Shown: piece by piece, positions 46,152 to 54,614 of the stretch
Numbering within the stretch: the stretch's first letter is position 1
How the letters are laid out: every line of letters begins with the position of its first letter
Source of the DNA: PFL42 sp963789825
GTDB taxonomy: Bacteria > Chloroflexota > Anaerolineae > Anaerolineales > E44-bin32
Reading direction: 5' to 3'
Assembly: GCA_963789825.1 (NCBI GenBank)
Contig: CAWBME010000011.1
Coordinates: 207,270-271,269 of the forward strand
Length of the DNA: 64,000 bases
Notes under the pieces: model-generated
The model's input: only the letters and a program-made list of their open reading frames with translations
The model's database searches: none
What the model was told of the DNA's origin: nothing
Position numbers and translations under genes: made by a program

Positions 46152-47333
46152 ATGGATATCTTCGAGAAGTGCAGCGAGTTCACCCAGGCCAAGATCGCGA
46201 AGGCGATGGGGGTGTACCCCTACTTCACGGTCCTGGACGACACCGAGGGCACCGAGGTCCTGATCGAAGGCCGGCGCGTGCTGATGATCGGCTCCAACAA
46301 CTACCTCGGTCTGACCACCGATCCCCGCGTGCGGCAGGCCTCGATCGACGCCGTCAAACGCTTTGGAACTAGCTGCACCGGTTCGCGCTTCCTCAACGGC
46401 AACCTGCGGCTGCATGAGCAGCTTGAGGCGCAACTGGCGGAGTATGTAGGCAAGCAGGCGGCGTTGGTCTTCAGCACCGGCTTCCAGGTCAACCTGGGCA
46501 CGATTTCCTGCCTGGTGCAGAAGGGCGACGTAGTGGTCGCCGACAAGGACGACCACGCCAGCATCGTCGACGGCTGCATGCTGGCGCTGGGCGAGATGCG
46601 CCGCTTCAACCACAACGACCTGGAACACCTCGACCGGGTACTGGCTGGCATCGACGAGAAGTCCGGCCGCCTGGTGGTGGTGGATGGCGTGTACAGCATG
46701 GGCGGCGACCTTGCGCCGCTGCCGGCGATGGTCCCGATCTGCCGCAAGCATGGAGCGCGCCTGATGGTCGACGACGCGCATAGCCTGGGAGTGATGGGCG
46801 GCGGCCGAGGCACGGCCGCTCACTTCGGCCTGACCGACCAGGTCGACCTGATCATGGGGACCTTCAGCAAGTCATTCGCTTCGCTGGGCGGCTTCATCGC
46901 CGGCGATGAAGACATCATTCACTACATCCAGCACCACGCCCGCTCGCTGATCTTCAGCGCCTCGATGCCGGCCTCCAACGTGGCGGCGGTGATGGCCGCC
47001 CTCGAGATCATGCAGGCCGAACCGGAACGCATCGACCGCCTGTGGCAGGTCACCGAGCGCATGCGCACCGGCCTGAAAGCGGCGGGCTTCAACACCGGGC
47101 CCAGCGTGACGCCGGTCATCCCGATCGTGATCGGCGACTTCGAGAAGACGATCACGGCCTGGAACCTGTGCTTCCAGCGCGGGCTGTACACCAACGCCGT
47201 CATCCCGCCTGGCGTGCCGCCTGATCAGTGCCTGCTGCGCACCAGCTACATGGCCACGCACACCGACGATCAGATCGACCGCGCGCTTGAGATCCTCTGC
47301 GGCGTCGGCCGGGAGCTCGAGCTGATTGCCTGA
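46152..47333 (+). CDS. Serine palmitoyltransferase-like alpha-oxoamine synthase
   Basis: This 393-residue PLP enzyme condenses an acyl thioester with an amino acid. It has GVYPYFTVLDDTEGTEV, MIGSNNYLGLT, CTGSRFLNGNLRLHEQLE, DHASIVDG (H135), VDDAHSLGVMG and the Schiff-base K240 in MGTFSKSFASLGGFIAGDED. From memory, the YPYF opening, the GSRFLNG segment and the VIPPG end are closer to Bacteroides serine palmitoyltransferase than to BioF or Kbl, so sphingoid-base synthesis is the leading guess. Its stop overlaps the TTG start of the epimerase gene. A pure AONS or Kbl role is not excluded. Confidence 0.85.
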   Translation: MDIFEKCSEFTQAKIAKAMGVYPYFTVLDDTEGTEVLIEGRRVLMIGSNNYLGLTTDPRVRQASIDAVKRFGTSCTGSRFLNGNLRLHEQLEAQLAEYVGKQAALVFSTGFQVNLGTISCLVQKGDVVVADKDDHASIVDGCMLALGEMRRFNHNDLEHLDRVLAGIDEKSGRLVVVDGVYSMGGDLAPLPAMVPICRKHGARLMVDDAHSLGVMGGGRGTAAHFGLTDQVDLIMGTFSKSFASLGGFIAGDEDIIHYIQHHARSLIFSASMPASNVAAVMAALEIMQAEPERIDRLWQVTERMRTGLKAAGFNTGPSVTPVIPIVIGDFEKTITAWNLCFQRGLYTNAVIPPGVPPDQCLLRTSYMATHTDDQIDRALEILCGVGRELELIA

Positions 47334-48303
47334 GACCGTCCTGGTCACCGGCGCCACCGGATTCATCGGCGCGGCCTTGTGCCGTGCCTTGCTCGACCAG
47401 GGTCATGCGGTCCGGGCCTTCCACCGTCCAACCTCCGACCCCCGCGCTTTGGACAGCCTGAATGTCAGCCATCACCTTGGCGACGTTCTCAGCCCGGAGT
47501 CCCTGACGCCGGCGATGCTGGGGGTGGACTGGGTGTTCCATGCCGCCGCCGAGGCAGCCTACTGGCGCTACCCGGATCAGGTGATCCGCACGGCGGTCGA
47601 GGGCACCCGCAACGTCGTCCGGGCGGCACGCGCCGCCGGCGTCATCCGGCTGGTGATGACCAGTTCCCTGGCGGCCATGGGTGTTCCCGCCGGAGATGAA
47701 TGGCTCGACGAGCAGCACACCTTCAATCTTCCCCCAGGGCGCTTCCCCTATGGCTACGCCAAGCACCAATCCGAGCAGGAGGCCTTGCGCACCGCCGAAG
47801 GCCGGCCTGAGGTCGTGATCGTCAATCCCTCGGCCGTGTTCGGGCCGGGCGATGCCAAACCCATCAGCGGGTCGCTGGTGCTCGAGGTCGCCCGAGGGTT
47901 GGGGTTTCGTCTACTTCGACGGCGGCTGGAACGTCGTTCACATCGACGACGTCGTCGCCGGCCATCTGGCGGCGGCCCGGCTCGGACGACCCGGGGAACG
48001 CTATCTCCTGGGCGGCGAGAACCTGACGCATCGCGAGACCTTGAGCATCATCGCTCAGATCGTCGGGCGCCGGCCGCCATGGCTGCGCCTGCCGGGATGG
48101 AGCCACTCGCCGCTGGCCTCGCTGGTCGACGGCCTGCGCCGGTTCATGCCACTGCCGCTTGACGGCAACCAGCTGCGCCTCAGCCGCTATTACCTGTACT
48201 GCGATCTCGCGAAGTCGCGCCGCGAGCTGGGGCTGCCGGCGCCCGATCTCCTTCCACCAGGCGGTGCAGAGAGTTCTGGGAGTGGTATCGGCGGCTCGCA
48301 TGA
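47326..48303 (+). CDS. NAD-dependent epimerase/reductase (extended SDR), frameshifts
   Basis: This protein of about 325 residues has an extended SDR fold: nucleotide motif VTGATGFIGAALCRALLDQG, FHAAAEAAYWRYPDQ, catalytic YGYAKHQSEQEAL and NPSAVFGPGD. The first frame ends near 47890; the next resumes VYFDGGWNVVHIDDVVAGHL, and small shifts near 48240-48290 lead to an end EFWEWYRRLA at 48303. TTG 47326 overlaps the preceding stop by 8 bp, so translation is coupled. In other bacteria an SDR reductase reduces the keto product of serine palmitoyltransferase; that role fits here but is inference. Confidence 0.82.
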
Positions 48304-48641
48304 GTGTCTCCGGGGCAAGTGAACGCATCCGGGCGGCGATGCTCGATCTCGAGGGCGTGACCGTCCAGCCGCATCGCTTCGGCGGCCAGGAGTACCGGCT
48401 TGGTCGCCGCGAGATCGGTCACGTCCACGGCGCTTCGTTGGTCGACATTCCTTCCCCGCGCAAGACACGCGACCAAGCTCTGGCCGCCGGTCAGGCGAGA
48501 ACCTCACCACCTTCTGCCGGACAGCGGGTGGGTCAGACCCCGAACCTCGAGCGCCTCGAAGACGTGGAGACCACCATCGCCCTGCTGCGGCGGTCTTGCG
48601 ACCTTGCACGCCGTCAGGGTCACGCCCCCGACGAAGACTGA
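48300..48641 (+). CDS. DUF5519 (luciferase-like) small protein, frameshifted
   Basis: ATG 48300 overlaps the epimerase stop (ATGA). The protein of about 113 residues reads RIRAAMLDLEGVTVQPHRFG, GQEYRLGRREIGHVHGASLV, DIPSPRKTRDQ, then (other frame) HHLLPDSGWV and (original frame) EDVETTIALLRRSCDLARRQ. This is the DUF5519 pattern, a family named for likeness to a luciferase-associated domain. Two compensating indels lie between about 48480 and 48560. Function is unknown; the coupled start ties it to the sphingolipid-type operon. Confidence 0.7.
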   Translation: MSVSGASERIRAAMLDLEGVTVQPHRFGGQEYRLGRREIGHVHGASLVDIPSPRKTRDQALAAGQARTSPPSAGQRVGQTPNLERLEDVETTIALLRRSCDLARRQGHAPDED

Positions 48642-48669
48642 GCGCTATGAGCGCGCGCCATGAGAATCA

Positions 48670-48697
48670 ACCGGGACGGCCGTACGGCCGCCCCGGT
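48670..48697. terminator. Hairpin between convergent genes
   Basis: ACCGGG-A-CGGCCG pairs with CGGCCG-C-CCCGGT with one mismatch. It lies 28 bp after the DUF5519 stop and 28 bp beyond the nifJ stop, so it may end transcription from both sides. Confidence 0.6.
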
Positions 48698-48725
48698 CAG
48701 ACCCCTAAGACCGGCTGTCCACAGA

Positions 48726-51700
48726 CTAGACGTCGAGATTGGCCATCTGCTCGTAGAACTTCCAGCGCGAGGCGACATCCTTGCGCAGCGACTGCAGCAA
48801 CATCTCCGCCCGCTCCGGATCGGCCTGGCGCAGCGCTTTGAAGCGCACCTGCTTGTACATGAACTCCTCGACGTTCTTGGTCGGCGCCTTCGAGTCGAGT
48901 TGCAGCGGGTTCTTGCCCTCCAGAGCCAGGCGCGGGTCGTAGCGGAACAGCGGCCAGAATCCGCTGTCGACGGCGTCCTTCTGCAGATCGGTGCCCTTTT
49001 CCATGTCGATGCCATGGTTGATGCAGTGGGCGTAGGCGACGATCAGCGAGGGGCCGTTGTACTCCTCCGCCTCCTTGAAGGCGCGCACCACCTGCGTCAT
49101 ATTGGCGGCGTAGGCCACCTGCGCCACATAGATGTTGCCGTAGGTCATGGCGATGGCGCCCAGGTCCTTCTTGGGCATGTCCTTACCGGCAGCCGCGAAC
49201 TTGGCCACGGCTCCGCGTGGCGTCGCCTTGGACGACTGGCCGCCGGTGTTCGAGTACACGCCGGTGTCGAGCACCAGGGCGTTGACATTGTTGCCGGAGG
49301 CGAGAACATGGTCCAGACCGCCGTAGCCGATGTCGTAGGCCCAGCCGTCGCCGCCGATCACCCACACCGATTTCGGAACCAGGTGGTCGATCACGCTCAG
49401 CAGGCGCTTGGCATCCGGCTCCTTCGACTTGGCCAGGAAGGCCTTGAGCTCCTCGATACGCTGCCGTTGCTGCTCCACAGCTTCGCCGGAGCTCACGTCC
49501 GCCTGGCGAATCGCATCGGCCAGCGCCGACTTGCCGTCGAAGCTCATGCGTTCGAGCAGCGCCCGGGCAAATCCGGTCAGCTTGTCGGCCGTCAGGCGCA
49601 TGCCCATGCCGAACTCGGCATTGTCCTCGAACAGCGAGTTGGACCAGGCCGGTCCGCGGCCGTCGAACCTCGGCGCGTAGGGCGTGGTCGGCAGATTGCC
49701 GCCGTAGATCGACGAGCAGCCGGTGGCGTTGGCGATCAGCATGCGGTCGCCGAACAGCTGAGTCAGCAGCTTGATGTAGGGCGTCTCGCCGCAGCCGCCG
49801 CAGGCGCCGGAGAACTCAAACATCGGTGGGAGGAACTGCGATCCCTTGGTGGTGAAGCGATTGATCGGCTTGGGGTCGGGGTCCGGCAGTTCGAGGAAGT
49901 AGTCCCAGTTGGCGACTTCCTGCGCGCGGATCGGCGGCTGGGAGGCCATGTTGATCGCCTTGCGCTCGGTCTTCTGTCCCTTCTCATCCTTGACATTGGC
50001 CGGGCAGATGTAGACGCAGGCCCCGCAGCCGGTGCAGTCCTCCGGCGCCACCTGCACGACATACTTCATCCCGGCGTATTCCTTGCCCTTGTAGTCGATC
50101 GACTTGAAGGTAGGCGGGGCCTGGCCGTCGTGGGCCGGGTCGAACACCTTGACCCGGATGGTGGCATGCGGGCAGACGAACGAGCACTGGTTGCACTGGA
50201 TGCAGGCCTCCGGCTCCCACACCGGTATCTCCTGGGCGATGTTGCGCTTCTCGTATTTGGTCGTGCCGACGGGATAGGTGCCATCCGCCGGCATGCGCGA
50301 CACCGGCAGCCGGTCGCCGCGCGAGGCGATGATCTCGCCCGTCACGTTCCTGACGAACTCGGGGGCGTCCTGCGGGACAGGCAGCCGCATGTGCACGCGG
50401 CTGGTGGCCTTGGCCGGCAGCGGGATCTGGTGAATGCGCTCGCTGGCCAACTCGGCCGCGCGCACGTTCATGTCGACGACGGACTTCCCCTTGTCGCCAT
50501 ACGTGTCCTCGACGGCCAACTCGATCATCTTCAGCGCCTTCTCCTGCGGCAGCACCCCCGAGATGGAGAAGAAGGCCATTTGCATGATGACATTGATCCG
50601 CCCGCCCAGGCCGATCGACTTGGCCAGCGAGTAGGCGTCGACGACGTAGAACTTCGCCTGCTTGTCGATCAGCCCCTGTTGCACCTCAAACGGCAGATGA
50701 TCCCAGACCTGGTCCTCCGGGTAGGGACTGTTGAGCAGGAACGTCCCGCCCTGCTTCAGGCTACGCAGGATGTCGAACCGCTCCAAGAAGGGGAACGAAT
50801 GGCAAGCGAGAAACTCGGCCTGGTTGATCAGGTAGATGCTGCGAATCGGATGGGGGCTGAAGCGCAGATGGGAGATCGTCATCGAGCCGGACTTCTTCGA
50901 GTCGTAGACGAAGTAGCCCTGGGCGTAGTAATCGGTCGCTTTGCCGATGATCTTGATCGAGTTCTTGTTGGCCCCCACCGTGCCGTCAGCTCCCAGGCCA
51001 TAGAACATCGCCCGGTGCGTACCCTCCGGTTCGGAGTTGAAGGCCTCGTCCCAGTCCAGCGAGGAGTTGGTGACGTCCTCGAGGATACCCACCGTGAAGT
51101 GGTTCTTGGGAGGCGTCGCCTTGAGGTTGTCCAGGACTGCCTTCGCCATCCCCGGGGTGAATTCCTTGGAGCCCAGCCCGTAGCGGCCACCGACGACGAT
51201 CGGCACGTCCGCGCGGCTGAGCGTGCCGGCCGCCACCGCTTCGCCGAGCGCCGTGTGCACGTCCTGATAGAGCGGCTCGCCGGAGGCGCCGGGTTCCTTG
51301 GTGCGGTCGAGCACGGCGATGAAGCGCACGGTCTTGGGCAGACTGGCCACGAAGGCCGCCGAGTCGAACGGCCGATACAGCCGCACCTTGACCAGGCCGA
51401 CCTTCTCGCCGCGCGGATTCAGGTGTTCGACGACCTCGTGCATCGTCTCCGCACCCGAGCCCATCATCACCACCACCCGATCCGCATCGGGAGCGCCAAC
51501 ATAGTCGAACAGCCGGTACTGCCGGCCGGTGAGCTTGGCGAAGCGGTCCATCGTCTTCTGGACGATGGCCGGCAACTGCAGATAGTACGGGTTGACCGTC
51601 TCGCGCCCTTGGAAGTACACGTCGGGATTCTGGGCGGTGCCGCGAATTGCGGGATGCTCCGGCGAGAGTGCCCGCTCCCGATGCGCGATCACCAGATCGT

Positions 51701-52301
51701 CGTCGACCATCGCCCGCATGTCGTCGTGGGTCAGCTCCTCGATCTTCTGGATCTCGGACGAGGTGCGGAAGCCGTCGAAGAAGTGCAGGAACGGCAGGCG
51801 CGCTTCGAGTGTGGCCGCCTGGGCGATCAGAGCGTTGTCCATCGCTTCCTGCACGTTGTTGGAGGCCAGCATCGCCCAACCCGTGGCCCGAGCGGCCATC
51901 ACATCGCTGTGGTCACCGAAGATCGATAGCGCCTGTGCCGAGAGGGCGCGGGCGGCGATGTGAAACACCGTCGGCGTCAACTCGCCGGCGATCTTGAACA
52001 TGTTGGGAATCATCAGCAGCAGGCCCTGCGAGGCGGTGAAGGTCGTGGTCAGGGCGCCGGTCGTCAAAGCGCCATGCACCGCACCGGCGGCGCCGCCCTC
52101 GGACTGCATTTCGGTGACGTTGGGCACAATCCCCCAAATGTTCTTCTCGCCCAGCGAGGCCTTCTCATCGGCGATCTCGCCCATGCTCGAGGAGGGCGTG
52201 ATCGGGTAGATGGCGATCACCTCATTGGTGGCGTAGGCCACGTGGGCCGTCGCCGAGTTGCCGTCATGTGGAACTAGCTTGCGCTTGGCTGCATCCGCCA
52301 T
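48726..52301 (-). CDS. nifJ: Pyruvate:ferredoxin (flavodoxin) oxidoreductase
   Basis: This intact 1191-residue single-chain PFOR converts pyruvate and CoA to acetyl-CoA and CO2 while reducing ferredoxin. It has the N-terminal pyruvate-binding YPITPSSSMGE, the central VDMNVRAAELA region and two 4Fe-4S ferredoxin-like motifs (CIQCNQCSFVCPHATI; CTGCGACVYICPANV). The C-terminal thiamine domain has FSGACGGCGETPYIKLLTQL, NATGCSSIYGG, GGDGWAYDIGYGGLDHVL and ALVLDTGVYSNTGGQSSKAT. ATG 52301 (MADAAKRKLVPHDGNSATA) gives the usual start. Oxygen-sensitive PFOR implies an anaerobic or facultative life. It is divergent from the dihydroorotate-dehydrogenase-like gene. Confidence 0.97.
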   Translation of the reverse strand: MADAAKRKLVPHDGNSATAHVAYATNEVIAIYPITPSSSMGEIADEKASLGEKNIWGIVPNVTEMQSEGGAAGAVHGALTTGALTTTFTASQGLLLMIPNMFKIAGELTPTVFHIAARALSAQALSIFGDHSDVMAARATGWAMLASNNVQEAMDNALIAQAATLEARLPFLHFFDGFRTSSEIQKIEELTHDDMRAMVDDDLVIAHRERALSPEHPAIRGTAQNPDVYFQGRETVNPYYLQLPAIVQKTMDRFAKLTGRQYRLFDYVGAPDADRVVVMMGSGAETMHEVVEHLNPRGEKVGLVKVRLYRPFDSAAFVASLPKTVRFIAVLDRTKEPGASGEPLYQDVHTALGEAVAAGTLSRADVPIVVGGRYGLGSKEFTPGMAKAVLDNLKATPPKNHFTVGILEDVTNSSLDWDEAFNSEPEGTHRAMFYGLGADGTVGANKNSIKIIGKATDYYAQGYFVYDSKKSGSMTISHLRFSPHPIRSIYLINQAEFLACHSFPFLERFDILRSLKQGGTFLLNSPYPEDQVWDHLPFEVQQGLIDKQAKFYVVDAYSLAKSIGLGGRINVIMQMAFFSISGVLPQEKALKMIELAVEDTYGDKGKSVVDMNVRAAELASERIHQIPLPAKATSRVHMRLPVPQDAPEFVRNVTGEIIASRGDRLPVSRMPADGTYPVGTTKYEKRNIAQEIPVWEPEACIQCNQCSFVCPHATIRVKVFDPAHDGQAPPTFKSIDYKGKEYAGMKYVVQVAPEDCTGCGACVYICPANVKDEKGQKTERKAINMASQPPIRAQEVANWDYFLELPDPDPKPINRFTTKGSQFLPPMFEFSGACGGCGETPYIKLLTQLFGDRMLIANATGCSSIYGGNLPTTPYAPRFDGRGPAWSNSLFEDNAEFGMGMRLTADKLTGFARALLERMSFDGKSALADAIRQADVSSGEAVEQQRQRIEELKAFLAKSKEPDAKRLLSVIDHLVPKSVWVIGGDGWAYDIGYGGLDHVLASGNNVNALVLDTGVYSNTGGQSSKATPRGAVAKFAAAGKDMPKKDLGAIAMTYGNIYVAQVAYAANMTQVVRAFKEAEEYNGPSLIVAYAHCINHGIDMEKGTDLQKDAVDSGFWPLFRYDPRLALEGKNPLQLDSKAPTKNVEEFMYKQVRFKALRQADPERAEMLLQSLRKDVASRWKFYEQMANLDV

Positions 52302-52566
52302 GGTGCTCTCCTTGGTCCGGTTCGTGGGACGCTCAACCCCCGCCCGCACCTCGCGGGTCAACCCGTAAGTCTAGGGATGGGCCGCAAGCCCCGTTAGTGC
52401 AGAAGGGCATCGCAATCTGGAGGACAGTTGTCACTATTGGAGATGCCGCTTCTGAGCCACCCTAAACTTCAGGCACTGGCCGGCGGCGCAGGGTGCTGCC
52501 CGCCCAACATGCGGGCACGCCTGCGAGCGGCCTGACGGCCTTGCCCGTCAACTCCTGGGAGGCACG

Positions 52567-53553
52567 ATGGTCGACCTGAAGACAACGTTCATGGGGATTC
52601 CCCTGCGCTCGCCGCTCGTGGTCGGCGCCAGCTCAGTGTCCGGCATGGTCGACCGCATCGCCATGGCCGAGCAGGCCGGTGCCGGCGCGCTGGTCATCCG
52701 TTCCCTGTTCGAAGAGCAGATCCAAATGGACGCCCTGCGCCTGCAGGACGACCTGGCGGTCGGGGGTGATAGCTACGCCGAGGCGCTGTCCTATTTCCCC
52801 AACCTCAAGCACGGCGAGGCCGCCGAACACTTGATGTGGGTCGAGAAGGCCCGCAAGGCGGTCAAGATGCCGCTCTTCGCCAGCCTGAACGCGGTCAGCC
52901 CGGGCGCCTGGACCAAGTACGCCGCCCAGCTCGAGGCGACCGGCATCGATGGCCTCGAGCTGAATGTGTACGCCGTCGAGGCCAACCCGGCCAAGACACC
53001 GCAGGCCATTGAGCTCGAACTGTACGAGACGGTGGCCTCGGTCACCGCTCAGGTCAAGATCCCAGTGGCCGTCAAGCTCAGCCCGTTCTATACCTCGACT
53101 TCGCACGTTGCCCATGGCCTGGCCCAGCGCGGGGCCAAGGCGCTCGTCCTGTTCAATCGCTTCCTGCAGCCCGACATCGACCCGACCACCGAGACGCTGG
53201 CCAACGAACTGACGCTGAGCGAGCCGGCGGAGATCAAGCTCCCGCTGCGCTGGATCGCCCTGCTGCACGGCCGCCTGCAGGCCGACCTGGCCCTCAGCAC
53301 TGGCATCCACACCGGGGCCGACGTCGCCAAGGCGCTGCTCGCTGGAGCGACCGTCGCCCAGACTGCCAGCGCCATGATTAAGCACGGTGTGCCCTACCTC
53401 TCCACCATGCTGCGTCAGTTGGAAGGCTGGATGGACGAGAAGGGGTACACGCGCCTCGACGACTTCCGCGGCAAGCTCAGCCAGAAGCAGGCGCTGGACC
53501 CCTTCATCTTCGAGCGCGCCCAGTACGTCAAGCTGCTGCTGTCCCAGAAATAG
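52567..53553 (+). CDS. Dihydroorotate-dehydrogenase-like flavoprotein
   Basis: This 328-residue protein has the FMN-binding TIM barrel of the dihydroorotate dehydrogenase class: LKTTFMGIPLRSPLVVGASS at the start, EATGIDGLELNVYAVEANPA, IPVAVKLSPFYTSTSHVAHG, ALVLFNRFLQPDID and GVPYLSTMLRQLEGWMDEKG. It belongs to the variant often found beside nifJ rather than with pyrimidine genes, as here (divergent, 265-bp gap), so its reductant may be linked to ferredoxin. Pyrimidine synthesis is less likely. A GGGAGG ribosome site precedes ATG 52567. A terminator follows. Confidence 0.88.
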   Translation: MVDLKTTFMGIPLRSPLVVGASSVSGMVDRIAMAEQAGAGALVIRSLFEEQIQMDALRLQDDLAVGGDSYAEALSYFPNLKHGEAAEHLMWVEKARKAVKMPLFASLNAVSPGAWTKYAAQLEATGIDGLELNVYAVEANPAKTPQAIELELYETVASVTAQVKIPVAVKLSPFYTSTSHVAHGLAQRGAKALVLFNRFLQPDIDPTTETLANELTLSEPAEIKLPLRWIALLHGRLQADLALSTGIHTGADVAKALLAGATVAQTASAMIKHGVPYLSTMLRQLEGWMDEKGYTRLDDFRGKLSQKQALDPFIFERAQYVKLLLSQK

Positions 53554-53570
53554 CCCAGCCAATTCCTCCC

Positions 53571-53600
53571 GGCGCCTCGACGCAACCGTGTCGAGGCGCC
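53571..53600 (+). terminator. Intrinsic terminator
   Basis: GGCGCCTCGAC and GTCGAGGCGCC form an 11-bp perfect stem with an 8-nt loop, followed by TGCAATTCTT. It lies 18 bp after the stop at 53553. Confidence 0.8.
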
Positions 53601-53842
53601 TGCAATTCTTGGGCTGTGTGCTCCGGCCGCGAGGCAACCTCCGTCACACGAGCGCCCACGCGAGGCACGCTCTGTGCAGGCTCTGATGCAGCTGGAACCT
53701 GGTGGTGGCCGAGCGGAATCGCGTTGCGATGGAAGCATGGGGCACGAGCCGATTGAACGGCCACATCCCTCCGGGTGTGCTCACCCCACAGGGCGTCAGA
53801 TGAGCACAACCTATCCCATCAGGCCTGAATGCCGTTGCCCTC

Positions 53843-53871
53843 TTGACAGCCCACATTTCCTGGGATAGAGT
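53843..53871 (+). promoter_or_regulatory. Consensus promoter of a short transcription unit
   Basis: TTGACA (53843-53848), a 17-bp spacer and TAGAGT (53866-53871) form the best -35/-10 pair in this region. The predicted start is near 53878. Confidence 0.7.
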
Positions 53872-53924
53872 GTCTCCGTCGCGCAGCGATCCACCGCGGC
53901 GCGCAATCCTTCAAGGAGGGGCGC

Positions 53925-54005
53925 ATGTCCAAGCACTGCGATGCAGCTAGCATGCACGGCCATCCCGTGGCTCGCCTCTCCGGTTATCGCCGCCTCGTTT
54001 CGTAG
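53925..54005 (+). CDS. Possible 26-residue peptide
   Basis: ATG 53925 follows a very strong AAGGAGGGG ribosome site (53913-53921) and encodes 26 residues opening MSKHCDAASMHGHPVARLSG and ending LVS. A consensus promoter lies upstream and a terminator-like hairpin 24 bp after the stop. The peptide has one Cys, three His and four basic Arg/Lys toward the C-terminus, with no signal or membrane segment. It may be a real small protein, a leader peptide for the gene at 54189, or an incidental frame in a small RNA. No family recognised. Confidence 0.5.
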   Translation: MSKHCDAASMHGHPVARLSGYRRLVS

Positions 54006-54029
54006 ACCTCCGGAGTCGCAAGGTGCTGA

Positions 54030-54062
54030 GCCGCGGGCCATCGCTCGCGGCGATTTGTTTCT
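54030..54062 (+). terminator. Terminator of the short transcription unit
   Basis: A 9-bp stem GCCGCGGGC / GCTCGCGGC (one G-U pair) encloses CATC, followed by GATTTGTTTCTC. Confidence 0.65.
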
Positions 54063-54188
54063 CTCGGCGTGCTCGCTCGAGTGAAACCACCCGGCAGCTC
54101 GTCCGCCGCCCTCACCGCGGGCCCGACCAGGAGCACCACGCTACGACAGGCCCGCTGCGACAGGGGCCGTGGGACTGCGAGGGACGAC

Positions 54189-54614
54189 ATGAACCTCAAT
54201 CTGGCCATTATCCGCTCATGCCTGGGAGACCGGTGTCGCGCTCGGTTGCTCAGGGACGGAACCCTGCTCGAAGCCGCCATCGACCGCCGGCACACCGACC
54301 GCACGCGCCTGCGCTTCGGCCAGCTCGTTGCCCTGGATCTGGACGGCCCGGCCGCCATCGTCTGGCGCTGGCATCGGGGGTGCCTGCTGGCCTGGCAGCC
54401 CTCGGCGCTGCTGGCGGCGCTGCCCGAAGGGCGCATCCTGTGGGCCCGGATCGACTGCGTTGAGCCTGCCGCACTCCGGCTGGCGGCAGACGTCTGGCTG
54501 ACCCAGGTCGAGGCAGAGTGGGAAGTCCACGACGCCGTCCTCGAGGGTGCGCCGGCCCACCCGGAGGCACTGCTCGAGTGGCTCGAGCGCCGGCCTGTCC
54601 CGGTGATGGCATGA
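54189..54614 (+). CDS. Unknown 141-residue protein
   Basis: ATG 54189 is chosen because the open frame upstream (to 54069) is Pro/Arg-rich and unlike protein. The product begins MNLNLAIIRSCLGDRCRARL and looks like a small beta-barrel followed by helices (RLRFGQLVALDL; AAIVWRWHRGCLLAWQPSAL; VEAEWEVHDAVLEGAPAHPE). It has no signal or membrane segment. Its stop overlaps the ATG of the next gene (ATGA), so the two are probably translated together. I do not recognise the family. The short unit at 53843-54062 could regulate it. Confidence 0.6.
   Translation: MNLNLAIIRSCLGDRCRARLLRDGTLLEAAIDRRHTDRTRLRFGQLVALDLDGPAAIVWRWHRGCLLAWQPSALLAALPEGRILWARIDCVEPAALRLAADVWLTQVEAEWEVHDAVLEGAPAHPEALLEWLERRPVPVMA

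Noticed and set aside
48660..51929. A plus-strand frame of 1089 codons
   Set aside because: It is antisense to nifJ over its whole length; the minus-strand product has intact iron-sulphur and thiamine motifs, so the plus frame is a GC-rich shadow.
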